Shown here in pieces: positions 48,523-60,858 of a stretch of DNA of 64,000 nt. The stretch comes from Apteryx mantelli (taxonomy: Eukaryota > Chordata > Aves > Apterygiformes > Apterygidae). The stretch covers positions 24,085,207 to 24,149,206 of the forward strand of contig NC_089983.1 of the NCBI RefSeq assembly GCF_036417845.1. Direction: 5' to 3'. Both the position numbers and the translations under genes were made by a program. The notes under the pieces are model-generated. The model was not told the DNA's origin. It saw nothing but the letters and a program-made list of their open reading frames with translations, and searched no databases. Each line of letters starts with the position of its first letter. Positions within the stretch are counted from its first letter, which is position 1.

Positions 48523-51050
48523 ATTTCTACACCTGATTTCAGAGTCTCTTTCGAAACACTCAACATGTTTGTGTTGTTGTTCACTGTGAGTAAAAATGTA
48601 GCACTTGTTTTAGGGGCATTGTTTATGGTCTCTTTAGGGGTGAAATTCACTCCCTGTCGGCGTATTTCTGTCTCACTTAAACTTGCCTTCCTTGGGGAGT
48701 TTAAGTGAGATTTAAGCTGTGCATAGGTCTTGTGCACAGTTTCTGTGCCAAGGTATATTTCAGGCTCCTCCCAAACTCCTTACTCATTCTTGTAAAGATA
48801 TTTTAATTGACACTCATTTATGTAGGAATCATTCATTTCATATATTGTACATATTCCTGTGTTTCTGTAACAGTGCAATTACTGTAGGTTTTAGGTAGTC
48901 TAGAAGTCACCTGGAAATATAGAAACCACCTTTTTCTTGTAACTTAAAGGTGTGGAATACTAATTTACACTTGCTATTTAGTTTGGATATCGTTCCATGA
49001 AAGAACTCCTAAAATTGGTATTCCCCCTTCACACAATGTTGTGTCAGAAAATGTGAGTATCTCTGATTCAAATCCTGTAAACATTTACAGTTTCTATCAC
49101 TGCAAAGCTCTTAAATCTATGGGCCTCGTTCTACTAACTCATGGAATCCAATGACTTTTTTTTAAGTCAGTGGAATAATGTTGTTGCAAAGAAAAGCAAT
49201 GCAATGGGATGAGAATAAAAGTTTTGCTTTAGTAGAGACTGGTCAGGATTTTTTTTCTCTATTACCAAGTAATAAACATGCAAACATATTTTGTACTGTA
49301 TCTTTAAAAGCTAAAGGAGAGGGAGCATAATAAATCAATGATGTAACTGTAAATTCATTAAAATAATCTTGGTTGTCCCTGTATTCCAGTGTCTTTCATA
49401 AAAATTGCATAGTAGTAAGAAAGCAAGAGATTTTTATGCAGTATTCTTGTTTAACATAAGAACTAAATCTCTAGAGATTCCTTTTTTCTTTTTGTTTATT
49501 AGTAACAGTTAAGTGTTCTATGTGTCAGGATGACCAGAAATAGAATACATTCAAATATTATCTGTGGCATTTTCTCAGCAGAAAAGATTTTTACATTAAT
49601 GTTCTCAATGGGAGTATATATTTTTGTACTTAAACCAAGTAGTTGAAATAATTAAATCAGAATTAAATTAATCCAAATTACATGGACATTGATAAATTGA
49701 TTAAACAAATATTTTTAAAATATAAAAGTTATTAATTATTTTATCTCTAATGCCAGCTTTCCAGTAACCTGTATATCAAGGTGGAATGCTAAATTCAATG
49801 CCCTGAACTGTTGCTTTACACAAAAATGATATTTGCTCTGATTACTTGTTACATGAGATTCAGATTATTTATAAATTGCTGTCAGTTGCCTTTCAAACTG
49901 CTTTAAGGAGCATGGTGATTTTAAATATGAGAACTATTCCTGTAGTAGATCCAGTTATCTTAATGCATGTTCTTATTTCTGAGTTTGATGTGTCCTCACA
50001 CGAAGGTTAGTGTGCCTCAAAGACTCAATTATCTTTCAAGACTATCCCATCACTTATTTGGGATAGCCAGTTTTGATCAAAAGACTCGCTTTGTCCAATT
50101 GTGCCGCCCAATTTACCCTTAAACTGCAGAAGTGGCAAGTTCTAATGGCCCAGCACATGGGAAAATGACCTGAATGGTTAAACTACTGTCAGTGTGTCAC
50201 TTACTTTAGTTTCTTCCCATTCATGACCCCCTAATAAATACTATCAATTTTTATCTGATTAATAGGCAGAGATAATTGCAATTTCTCATAGATAATGGTG
50301 GTAGGAAAGAGAAGTGAGAGTGTCTGATCCAACATTGTCCTGGGTAAGAGTTGTTTCATAACGTGTCCTTATCCATTCCTTGTACAGATGTGTAGCACTA
50401 ACTGGGCAGCAGAGGTCCCCAGGGAAGTTGACATGAATTGTTTTGTTATACATCAGCTGTGACAAGAAAGTTCTTTTTGGTCCAAATCCAATGAGGTCAG
50501 AGTGCCTTTGGTCAGGTCCTAAGCAATTATAGTTTGTTTAATTTTCATGTAAACCAACAGACATTTTTAGTAGAAAGAGGCCTACTCCAAAACCTTAGAT
50601 CCAAACAGGTCCAAATTCACGTTCACATCTGAAATACATGGCCAGGCATCCATATCTCTATTTTAAATGTTTGTGGTTTACATACATTTAAAAGCCTTGT
50701 TTTAAATGTCGGTTTCATACACTGGCCAGAAGCATTGCAATCGGTGTATGAAGAGCCAAAGTCTAACTTAAGCTACACTGATATAAATCTGGAATAATTC
50801 TGGTTTTGAATAAACTTACTCTGGGGCAATTAGTATATCTTAGAGACATGTTTGACCATCTCTCTTCAAAATTTTGTGCTTTCATAAGAATTACAAAATT
50901 CATTATTTCATTGTCGGGTTTAATGTCTTCTTCATTTTTACAAACCAGATATCTTAAAAACAGAATGAATGATGTCAGTTTGTCATCAATGTATATTGAA
51001 TGTTAACAAGTATGATCAATTTGTGAAATAAATATGTTAACTGTATAAGT
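48523..51050 (+). other. TTN: Probable 3' UTR of the novex-3 transcript
   Basis: AT-rich sequence after the novex-3 stop. Candidate AATAAA poly(A) signals are at 49214, 49271, 49329 and 51027. The end used cannot be told from sequence; 51050 is the farthest plausible. A 13-bp perfect hairpin lies at 48671-48710 and a smaller 8-bp one at 50042-50066. Confidence 0.45.
48671..48710 (+). repeat. 13-bp perfect inverted repeat in the novex-3 3' UTR
   Basis: TCTCACTTAAACT at 48671-48683 pairs exactly with 48698-48710; the loop is 14 nt. It lies about 150 nt after the stop codon. Confidence 0.85.
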
Positions 51051-52719
51051 CCGCCGCTTCTTGTACTTTATTCTTTTCACAGATGTAGCTAAAGTATGGA
51101 GAAGCATCTGTGTAGTTTTTCTGTCATAAATATGCAAGAACACCCAAAATGCTTTAATTTTTGCCATATTCCTTTGTGTAAAGCCTTTGCATATGCATTA
51201 ACAAAGATTCCATTCTGCAATTTTTATACTTTCTTCCCAGTTCTACCCTATTCTGCTCCCTGTCCTCACATTCATTAGTACTAGTATTTCTGTGGAAGCT
51301 GCCATACTGGCTTTAGCAAGGCTGGTAGATAATAGTAAAGAGCTAGTGTAATGCTTTTTCACCTAAGCTCCTCTCTGCAGGTAGTTGTCACTGTATGCAC
51401 TGTGCTATCTCATGTATGTTAAGATATTTTGGGGGAAAGTTAGTAACTGCTAAAGCCAATGAGAAAGAATTGGGGATGATATTTTTTGCTCTTTCCTGTA
51501 TTTGTTCTTGGAGTGCAGCAAAAATTATCATTTCAAATATTCTGGATCTTTAAGACACTGTAGTTGAGAACATATCAAGGTTCATCGTTAGAGTGCTTGG
51601 AAACATTTATTCACTCACTGTTCTTTTTCTTTTTTTTTTTTAAACAACACCCATGTTCTCCCAGTGGCAAATACTGTAATACTGTGGGGCTTAGCTGAAC
51701 AAACTTGGCTCAGTGAGGACAGCAGGATTTGCTTTCTAAATGTTATCTTTGCATTGTACTTTTCCTGGATGTTTTGTTCTGTTCCTGGAAATCACAGAAT
51801 TCACTGATGTTTCTAGTGTCAAGGGTCTGCAGAGAACAACATGCACTTCCCTTGATGTCTTCTTCTCATTTTTAAACCACCATTAGAGCAAAGTGGTCCA
51901 ACACACACAAAAAGGTCTAAGTCCACAAAGGCAAGGAAAAGAAAAACCTAAATGTTCTCTGTCTTCTTTTTCTCTGTTATTGCAGGAGTTTTAATATGCA
52001 GCATTATTTCAGGGAGGGGTTTAAAGGTGCAAGTTAAACTAATGACATTAAAGCAAGAGTGTAAATTCATGATATTAGTAATAATGGTGTTTTAACCACA
52101 AAGGTCTAGTGACAAAAGCAGGGCAAAGCTGGTAAGGAGAGGTGACATCTTATATTAGACAAATAATTGAGTTGAAAGAGATGAACTAACCACACCAGAT
52201 GAAAAACTAGTGTGCCCACAAGCTTGTCTTATTTTTCCATCCCTAATTCTGGCATTCTGTTTTTTTGTGGTGTTGTGGATTAAACCAGGGCCTTAGCACT
52301 GCTCTGCTGTCCTTGTTTGTATTATTGTGCTTGTAAATATGTATGACACCTACCACTTTAGTTATATTTGTGAAATGCACCAATGTTGCTAGATTGTTAC
52401 TTACACTTTAGGTTGGATACTCTAGGGGGTATGTCTGACCCATACCATGCTGCCAGGTTTAAAGAGACTCCCATGTTGATCCAGATGGGGCGTTCTCTGG
52501 TAATCTGACAGCACAGCATGTCTCTCTGCTTAGAAGTGTGTAATTAATGCAAAGGGGTCTCATGTTCATTGCTAATTTCTGTACAGTTTTGAGAATGCCC
52601 TCAGATATACAAAAATAGTTAAATGAACAGAGCCATGTATTGCTATTCACTGCTTATTACTATCTGCAAGTGTTCACTTAAATATTTTAGTAAAATTAAA
52701 CAATTTTTTTTCCATACAG
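51051..52719 (+). other. TTN: Intronic sequence between novex-3 and N2B
   Basis: For transcripts that skip novex-3 this is the end of a long intron running from 40883. No gene or repeat recognised. It ends in a T-rich tract and CCATACAG at 52719. Confidence 0.75.
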
Positions 52720-55278
52720 ACATCTCTAGTACTCTTATTTTGTCTGCTGAGGAAGGAAGAAGAGAAGGTTACAGCAGCGGCCTTCAATTGCCTGATAGAG
52801 ATAAAACACTTGAATTTGAGCCTGAAAAAACAGTTTATTCCAGCAAAACAAAGATGAAAATGGAGGAGAGAGGCAGTGTCCCTGTTTTCCTCAAACAGGT
52901 CTCGAATGTTGAAATCTGGCAGGGAGATGTAGCTAGGCTTTCTGTTACTGTTGCTGGCAGCCCCACACCCAAAATCCAGTGGTTTTTCAATGGTGTGAAG
53001 CTAACCCCCTCCATGAACTGTAAGTTAGTGTTTGCTGGCAACAACCACAGTCTCATCCTCCCATATGCTGGTGTGCAGGATGAGGGTGAGTACACGTGCG
53101 TGGCCAGCAATGTGCATGGTGAGACAGCATGCAGCGCCCACCTCTGCGTGCGGCACCAGATACCAGGGGCCCCTCGCTTTGCCAAGACACCGAACAGTGT
53201 GCAGTGTGCACTGGGCCTCACCGCTGTCTTTGAGTACACTGTGGCTGGAGAGCCATACCCCGACGTGCAGTGGTTCAAGGGGAGTGAGCGGCTTTTCTCT
53301 GATGCACGTCATTCTGTTGTTCACCGCCCTGATGGCTCAGGCTCCCTGATGGTGCAGGAGTGCATGGAAGAAGATGGTGGGATCTACACGTGTAGGGTGC
53401 TCAGCGCCCTGGGTGAGGCAGTGTGTTCTGCTGAACTCCTGGTGCTGCCGGAGGATCATGCTGTGTGCAGGCAAAGCCCAGCCTTGCAGCACTCGGAGGT
53501 GGTGGAGGACCAAAGCCCCCTCTCCTACAAGGAAGCTGTTGAGCTTCCTGCCATGGAAGGATCACTCAGCCTTGAGGCCGTACAGGAGCCCCTGACTCTC
53601 CTCCAGCTTCAGACAAGCCGGGCAGAGCATGTGCTGCCCAAGGAGGACATCCTGCCTGCCCTGCCACCAGCCTGTCTGGCTGTGCAGAGTGTTGAAGAGA
53701 TGCTTGCCCAGGTGGCAACAACACAAGAGAGCAACAGACTATTGGCAGAGCTACTGGAAACCCTACCTGCTTGTCCCCAAGGTGTGGTGCCCAGAGCAGT
53801 GACCGAGGCACGACTGTTGGGCTGCCTTGGGACTGTGGCTGCACAGATGCTCTTGCCCAAAGAGCACGTCATCCCTGATGCAGCAGAGCAGATGACTGCT
53901 CCAAAAACAGAGGCTTCCCAAGCCCTCCTACAGGTGCCAACCACCACTGAGAGCTGTGCCATAGATGGTGGCCACACCCAGCTCATAGAGGGCTTCCAGG
54001 CAATGCAAGGTGAGCTGAAGGCTGAACCCAAATTTCCCTCCAAGTTGGCCTGCACTGTGGACCGAGTTGTTCGCCTGGAGAGCATTTCTTCCCTGGAAGA
54101 AGCAGAGGAAGATTTTGCTGCAAGAATCCATGAAGGACAGGCTTTGAGACTTCCCTTGCTGATAGAAGAAAACCAGCCCCTGGAGGAGGAGCATGCCATT
54201 GATCTAGCCAGCCCATCTAAGCAGAGTCCAAGGGCAAGGACACAACCCCATGAAACAATGCATGTCCACCAACTCCAGGCAAGCCAAGTTCTTACCAAAG
54301 AGAAACAGCTCACTGCTCAAGTTCCCAAGAGCTGCACCTTAGACATAAAATCTCAAATTAGAGATGCCCTGAAAGCTGCAGTGGTAAGTGAGCAAAACCT
54401 CTTGTTTTCAGAATGGTTGGCTGATAAAGAAAGCATTGAAGTACAGACAATAAAAATCACCAGGGAACATAAATACATCCTGTGCACCTACACTGTGACC
54501 ACAGGTGGGCCCACTCCCACAGAAATCTCCATCTCCCTGGGAGAAGTCAACATTCAGACAGCTGAGCAGAAAACAGAGCTGAAGGAGGCTTTCTATTCTC
54601 TTATGTATGAAGAAAAACACCTCTTGACAAACGAGAAATACAAAGCTTTGCCAGCCCAGTCCAGTCCACTTCTTCTTGGAAAATTCTGCGATGAAACCAC
54701 ATGGAGAGATCACTCCAAGCTGGAGCCCCAGCAGGCTGAGAAGACCATGGAGGCAGAAATACCCCTGGAGCAGCCTTTGCCTGCAAAACCCATCAGTGTT
54801 CTGATGGGGCAAGGTCAAATCAAGGATGTGGGGGCAGCCACAGCCACTGCTGATGTAGACGCTGCAAGTGTTCCAGCTGAGAAATCTGCAGAACTACTGA
54901 AAAGGAAGGAGAAAAGGGAGGAAATACGTGAGGAAGAGGGCCGAGAGGGTCTGGAAACTAGCGATGGGAAGCTAGAGAATGAGCTGGGCAGAGAGAGTTA
55001 TCCCATCATATGCAGCAAGCTGGTCGACACTGTTGTGGAGGAAGGGGAGAGTGTCAGTCTGGTGTCTGTGATAACAAATGCCAGAGAGGTGAATTGGTAC
55101 TTTGAGGGTAAACTGGTGTCTTCAGGCCACAAATTCAAGTGTTTGCAAGATCAAGACACATACACACTAGTAATCAGCCAAGTGTGCAAGGAGACACACC
55201 AAGGAGAGTATGCCTGTGAGGCGCTGAATCAAGGTGGAAAAACAGCAACAGCAGCAAAACTCACAGTTGTTAAAAGAG
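52720..55278 (+). CDS. TTN: Titin exon 49: N2B element (Ig I24, I25, unique sequence, I26)
   Basis: 2559 nt, 853 codons, phase 1-1. The segment after the acceptor (ISSTLILSAEEG) matches human SSFLSAEEEG; the frame open upstream of 52720 is intron. Order: short linker; Ig I24 (about 52878-53150, VPVFLKQVSNVEIWQGD, PKIQWFFNGVKLTPS); Ig I25 (about 53169-53447, VQWFKGSERLFSD, GGIYTCRVLSALGEA); N2B unique sequence (about 53448-54998, some 517 residues, Leu/Glu/Pro-rich); Ig I26 (about 54999-55277, EVNWYFEGKLVSSGHKFKC). In mammals this is the heart-specific spring, regulated by PKA/PKG/ERK phosphorylation. The mammalian unique part is about 572 residues, so this one is shorter. Confidence 0.95.
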
Positions 55279-55974
55279 GTTGGATTATGGGGATAAAATA
55301 CTGCCTTTCCAATACACTGCCCTACTAATGAAACTGGACCATATGTAACTGCATCTGTGGATACAGATATGATATTACTGTCATCACAACACTAATCGGG
55401 TGGTCCTCTTTCTGGACTTATAGTCTCCTTTTGCCATGTTTTAAAGTCTTCCCTCACTCACAGTCCCTGGTGATGCACTTAGTTGCTTCATGTTCTTATC
55501 ACAAAAGCAAGGTCAGGACAGCATGTACCTCAGTGCCAACTGCTCCTGCATATAGCCACCTGTGAAGGGGACATGTTTTTCCCACTTTTCTCACTGCACC
55601 GAGTCTTTAGAGTCATTGCACAGTTTTAGCGTGATTTCTCATCCACACTATCATTTCTCACTGCTCCAAGGTAAAGTGGTATATGTCTGTATCACATCGT
55701 TTCTGCACATTGTTATTGCACCTTGCTGTTTTGCATTTTTCCAGTTTTCCAGGATCACCACTTTGTTTCCTCATGCCATTATGTGCCACAACACTCTCTG
55801 TCCACTGAGGCTAGTGCTGCTTTCATTTCTTGCAGTAATTTTTTTCTTTTACAGTCACTTTCTGTGGATTGCTAGTAAATCACCCACCTTTTTTCAGTCA
55901 GTGACTTCACTAACTATTACTTTCCAGAATGCCAGCAGACAGGGCTTTGAGTCACTCTGTGCTTCTGATTTCAG

Positions 55975-56253
55975 TTGCACCAATCCTGAGAAGACGGCTT
56001 GAATCCCTGGAGGTGGCAGTAAACCACGTGGCCAAGTTCACCTGTGAGGTAGAGACTGCTCCCAATGTCAGGTTTCAGTGGTACAAAGCTGGCCGAGAGA
56101 TATATGATGGGGACAAATATTCCATTCGCACCTCCAACTACCTCTCTACACTGGAGATCCCAAGGCCTCAGGTTGTTGACTGCGGAGAGTATAGCTGTAA
56201 GGCTTCCAACCAATACGGCAGTGTAAGCTCTACAGCCATTTTAACAGTAACTG
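55975..56253 (+). CDS. TTN: Titin exon 50: Ig I27
   Basis: 279 nt, phase 1-1. VAPILRRRLESLEVAVNH, VRFQWYKAGREIYDGDKY, CGEYSCKASNQYGSV. It is the first Ig after N2B; in known titins exons 50 onward are skipped in the N2B isoform and kept in N2BA. Confidence 0.95.
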
Positions 56254-57241
56254 GTAAGTCCTAAGCCCTTTTCCTTTTCTATAAAATGTCCCGATATATT
56301 GTACTGCTTTCACCGATTTACTTACCAGGGCTCTTACTTAGCAGGGCTCTTGATTTTGAGAATACTGCTTTTAGGTGCTTTCTGTACTCAGAAAGGGAAA
56401 TCAGCATGAAAAGTTTCCGGAGGGAAGTAAGAAGGGCAAAAGAGAGAACGGGAGGAACCAGATCTTCAACAGAATGAGACTGCTTTGTGAATACATCCTT
56501 GAAGAAGGTTTATTTAACCTTCAGACAATAAGCTCTTAAATCTGATTTCTTTAGTGTAATAATCATTGTGTGATTATCCTAGCACCTTACATTTATCCTG
56601 CAGCTATACTTGCAAGACAGGTTCTGCTTACCTGAACATCTGTGTGTCATGGCCAGATGGGAACAGTGTGTGTGTGGGGGGGGAACAGATCATCTTAAAC
56701 AAACAAAAGAGGGTTCAAAGGTGTTTCTCAGTTTAGAAAGGGTTTTCAATCTATTGAGAACCATGCAATTTACTTTTTTTTTTAAAACATCTTATGGGCA
56801 TTCAGTGTATGGCAATTTTTCTTACTTCAACTTTTATTTTTGCGTGAGGATCTTTTATGCAGTCTTTGCTAAGTGCCAAACTAAAGAAAGATGCACAGAC
56901 TGCTGATAGTGTACAAACTTGACAGTCTTGGGGGAATGGTGTGCAAATTTCTCAGTCTTGTGGGAGGAAGCTCTGGCTTTCTGCTTATTTCCTTGGGTTT
57001 GTACATCGCTCCAGAGAGTCAAAATACCTTCAATCTCTCAAGCAATAGGCAGACCCAAGAAGTGTAAAACCAAAAGCCAACATTTATTATCTTTAATACC
57101 TCTTATCTCCTTCACTGTTGGCCTCTTTTGCTGTCTAATGGCAAACCAAGTCCTCCTGCTCTCTCTTCCTGGCAAATGTGGAAAGACAGCATAAGTGCTG
57201 GTCCTCACCTCTAGATAACATTGAACGCCTTTGTTTTGCAG
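56254..57241 (+). other. TTN: Intron 50 of titin
   Basis: 1.0 kb with nothing recognised beyond splice signals; a short G run is at about 56678-56685. Confidence 0.75.
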
Positions 57242-57805
57242 AAGCATTTCCACCAACGTTTCTCACCAGACCTGAATCAATCACTACTTTTGTGGGCAAA
57301 AGTGCCAGGTTCATGTGTATTGTTTCGGGCACCCCAGTCATCGACATTGCCTGGCAGAAAGATGGCACGACCATTTCACCTTCGGACCACCACAAGATCT
57401 CCAAAGTGGAAAATAAGCATGTGTTAGAAATTTCCCCTCTCACCACCAGTGACAGAGGGGTTTACACTTGCAAAGCTTCCAACAAGTTTGGGGCTGACGT
57501 CTGCCAGGCTGAAATGGTCATTATAGACAAGCCTCGCTTTATTAAAGTTTTGCAGTCTGTACAGTCAGCAGTCAATAAAAAAATACGTCTTGAATGTCAG
57601 GTAGATGAAGACAGGAAAGTAACTGTAGGATGGACAAAGGATGGAAACAAAATCCCTCCGGGCAAAGATTATAAGATTTACTTTGAAGACAAAATAGCCT
57701 CACTTGAGATTCCTCTGGCTAAGCTCAAAGATTCGGGCCATTATGTATGCACTGCCTCAAATGAGGCGGGAAGCAGCTCCTCTTCTGCCAGCGTCACAGT
57801 CAGAG
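57242..57805 (+). CDS. TTN: Titin exon 51: Ig I28 and I29 in one exon
   Basis: 564 nt, phase 1-1: exactly two Igs without an intron between them. First: PPTFLTRPESITTFVGKSA, GVYTCKASNKFGADVC. Second, joined by IIDKPRF: KVTVGWTKDGNKIPPGKDY, GHYVCTASNEAGSSSS. The only double-Ig exon in the middle segment here; the same arrangement as human exon 51. Confidence 0.95.
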
Positions 57806-58170
57806 GTAAGACAGTCCTAGACCCCCTTTGCCTTTGCTCTTCTTGGGTTCCCCACTTCTTCTTTTGCAGGTAAAAGGTTTCCCCAGGCTGAAATCATTCT
57901 GTGAACTCTTCTCAGACCTTCCATCAGGTCTATTCACCTCTTGCTCATTTCCGCCTTGCCTTCCAGTGCACTGTGGAATGCACTGTGCACAAACACTTCA
58001 GTATTTATTTCGCCAACCAGATCGAAGGGTTGCTCCTGCATGTGGGGGAGAGATGGAGGGAGAGGGCTGGAGAGACTGTGAGAACTGCGGCTCAGCAAAG
58101 ATTATGCTGATCTTTTCTAAAGTCATGTTTTGTTCCTCTGCTAGTAACCAAGCTTCATATTTCAGGCTCT

Positions 58171-58215
58171 TTTCTTTTCTTTTCTTTTCTTTTCTTTTCT
58201 TTTCTTTTCTTTTCT
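58171..58215 (+). repeat. (TTTCT)9 microsatellite in the exon 52 acceptor tract
   Basis: Nine uninterrupted TTTCT units, followed by TGTCCC and TTTTTTAG. The repeat ends 13 nt before the exon 52 splice site (58228/58229) and so extends its polypyrimidine tract. Confidence 0.97.
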
Positions 58216-58228
58216 GTCCCTTTTTTAG

Positions 58229-58510
58229 AACCACCATCATTTGTGAAGAAGGTTGATCCATCTTATTTACTGACCCCAGGTGACTCTGCACGGCTTCAGT
58301 GCAAAGTCAAAGGGTCTCCTGAAATCCAGATTACTTGGTTCAAGAACAATAAGGAAATCCATGAAAGCAACACCCAGAGGATGTCCTTTGTCAATTTTGT
58401 GGCTGTGTTAGATATTTCTGAGATGAAAGTTGATGACAGTGGGAGCTACTCATGTGAAGCTGTAAATGAGGTTGGGAGTGACAGCTGCACCGCAGAAGTA
58501 GTTGTCAAAG
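58229..58510 (+). CDS. TTN: Titin exon 52: Ig I30
   Basis: 282 nt, phase 1-1. PPSFVKKVDPSYLLTPGD, IQITWFKNNKEIHESNTQ, GSYSCEAVNEVGSDSC. Confidence 0.95.
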
Positions 58511-58602
58511 GTCTGTTCTTCCTGCCATTGCCAGTCAAATTCCTGGGAAAAGCCTTCCTTTTTATGGCATGGGTGACTAATTCTTTCTTGCTGCTATTAT
58601 AG

Positions 58603-58881
58603 AGCCTCCCTCTTTCATCCGAACGCTCGAACCAGCAGAGGTAGTGAAGGGAACAAACACCGTCCTTCAGTGTGAGGTTGCTGGCAGTGGACCATTTGAG
58701 ATTAGCTGGTACAAAGACAAGAAACAGATTCGCAGCAGTAAAAAATACAGGTTGACCTCTCAGAAGGCTGTTATTTCTCTGGAGGTGTCCTCCTTTAATA
58801 GTGCGGATGTCGGTGAATACGAGTGTATGATAGCTAATGAAGTTGGGAAGTGCATATGCAGTGCGACATACATCTTGAAAG
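58603..58881 (+). CDS. TTN: Titin exon 53: Ig I31
   Basis: 279 nt, phase 1-1. PPSFIRTLEPAEVVKGT, FEISWYKDKKQIRSSKKY, GEYECMIANEVGKCIC. The upstream intron is 92 nt. Confidence 0.95.
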
Positions 58882-59281
58882 GTCAGTGGGAGAGACAAAA
58901 TTCTTTCCACTTACTTCCGGGATTGCTGAGGACCTCTTGTTTCTTGAAATGTCATTTCTTTGGATTTGTGGTTGGCTGGGGGAGGATGGGAAGGAGAAGA
59001 GTGTTGTCTTCTTCTCTTAAAATTTTATGTATATCTTACCTCTATCTGCCATCAAACCTCTGAATTTGAAAGCTACCCTAGTGCATCCCAGACATGGGGT
59101 TTAAAGGTTCATGTGTTAATCTCACAGCAGGGGAATGTGGCCCTTCCCCATGTCTGTACTTTGGCCAGATTGCGCCGTGTACTGCACAGACTGTCTTATA
59201 AAACAATCCTTGAGCAGCAAGTTTCGCGAAACGATGTAGTAGCAGATGAGTATTTCTTTTTGTCTCTCTTCTTTGAACTAG

Positions 59282-59560
59282 AACCACCATCTTTTGTTAA
59301 GAAAATTGAAAATGTGATGGCTCTGGCTGGAGATACTGTTACATTACAGGCTGTGGTGAAAGGGTCAGAGCCTATTTCTGTGATATGGATGAAGGGAAAA
59401 GACATTGTTCAAGATGATAACAGAGTGAGAGTGATGTTTGAACATGGCCTAGCAACACTGCAAATTGCTGGTGTCCAGCTGAGCTCTGGTGGCAAATACT
59501 CCTGTGTGGCTGAAAATGATGCAGGGAGTCAGTCGTGCTTTGGAGAACTAACAGTTAAAG
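59282..59560 (+). CDS. TTN: Titin exon 54: Ig I32
   Basis: 279 nt, phase 1-1. PPSFVKKIENVMALAGDT, ISVIWMKGKDIVQDDNR, GKYSCVAENDAGSQSC. The open frame extends upstream into the intron; the acceptor at 59281 fixes the start. Confidence 0.95.
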
Positions 59561-59659
59561 GTCAGTGTAGGAGCCCTCTGACCCCCTGCAATGTCTCCTA
59601 CATGAGAAGAAGAGCAATTCTCTTTTGTCCTTAACACCAGTTCTTTAATTCTTTTGTAG

Positions 59660-59938
59660 AACCTGCCAAAATCATTGACAAATCCGAAGTGATTCAGGTA
59701 ACAGCAGGGGATCCAGCCATTTTGGAGTACACTGTCACGGGCACTCCAGAGCTAAAAACCAAATGGTTCAAAGATGGAAGGCCACTACCTGCCAGCAAAA
59801 AATATAGGATCAGCTTTAAAAATAACATTGCTCAGCTCAAGTTTTATGCTGCCGAAATGCAGGACAGTGGCGAGTACACCTTTGAGATAGCCAATGATGT
59901 GGGGATCAGCTCTTGTACTACCAGCTTTACTGTGCTAG
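59660..59938 (+). CDS. TTN: Titin exon 55: Ig I33
   Basis: 279 nt, phase 1-1. EPAKIIDKSEVIQVTAGD, LKTKWFKDGRPLPASKKY. Intron of 99 nt upstream. Confidence 0.95.
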
Positions 59939-60061
59939 GTTGGTACTGACTCTTTGCAAAGAGCCCTGCTCCTCTGCTCTGAGCCTGAGAGACCTAGAAG
60001 CAGAACTGCGCCTCTGTTTTGCTCACATGTTCCTTTCTTTCTTTTTTTTCACACCCAACAG

Positions 60062-60349
60062 ATCGCACTCTCCCTCCCTTCTTTACTAAACCACTGAAGA
60101 ATATTGACAGTGTCATTAGCACCTCATGCCGCCTAGACTGCAAAATTTCTGGATCTCTTCCAATGACCATCTCTTGGTTTAAGCAGGATACTGAGATCAC
60201 TACAAGTGCCAAGTACACAGTACACTTTGCAGAAGGGTCTGCGTCTTTGGAAATAAAACATCTAGACACAAGTGATGCTGGGGTTTACATTTGCAGAGCC
60301 ACAAACTCTGCTGGTAGCAAAGACAGCAGTAGCACTTTGTTCGTAAAAG
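60062..60349 (+). CDS. TTN: Titin exon 56: Ig I34
   Basis: 288 nt, phase 1-1. RTLPPFFTKPLKNIDSV, MTISWFKQDTEITTSAKY, GVYICRATNSAGSKDS. Its DR-LPP start replaces the usual EPP, as in exon 62. Confidence 0.95.
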
Positions 60350-60475
60350 GTTTGGCAATTTGTTTTGCATTTCTTTCTTGCATACTTTTTCTTTTCATAT
60401 GATAATACTTTTCTTCCCCACAGTGCAGGCCATGTGTCTTACTCTTGACAATTGTTTCCCTTCAATGCAATCTAG

Positions 60476-60754
60476 AGCCACCCAGCTTCATTGTAGAACC
60501 AGAATCCAAAGATGTACTGCCTGCATCAACCGTACGTTTCAAGGGCACATTTAAAGGCACAACACCACTGACAGTGAAATGGTATAAAGGTGATAGTGAG
60601 CTGGTGACAGGAGGAGCCTGCTACATTATGACAGAAGCATTAGCAAGCTACCTGGAGCTTTATGCAGTCAAACCTACAGACTCAGGAAAATACACTTGCA
60701 AAGTCTCCAATATAGCTGGTTCAGTAACATGCAGTGCAAACTTGTTTGTAAAAG
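60476..60754 (+). CDS. TTN: Titin exon 57: Ig I35
   Basis: 279 nt, phase 1-1. PPSFIVEPESKDVLPAST, LTVKWYKGDSELVTGGAC, GKYTCKVSNIAGSVTC. Acceptor AATCTAG has a weaker T-tract than its neighbours. Confidence 0.94.
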
Positions 60755-60858
60755 GTTTGCATTCTCACTCTCTTTTTAACTTCTTTCAGCTGCTGGACTG
60801 ATCCCAGTGGCACTCTTTGATGCCTTCTTTATTTTGAACACTTTTCTTAAATCCACAG

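Noticed and set aside
57998..58291. Antisense open frame rich in Lys/Glu over the exon 52 acceptor
   Set aside because: It is the reverse reading of the TTTCT microsatellite, not a gene.
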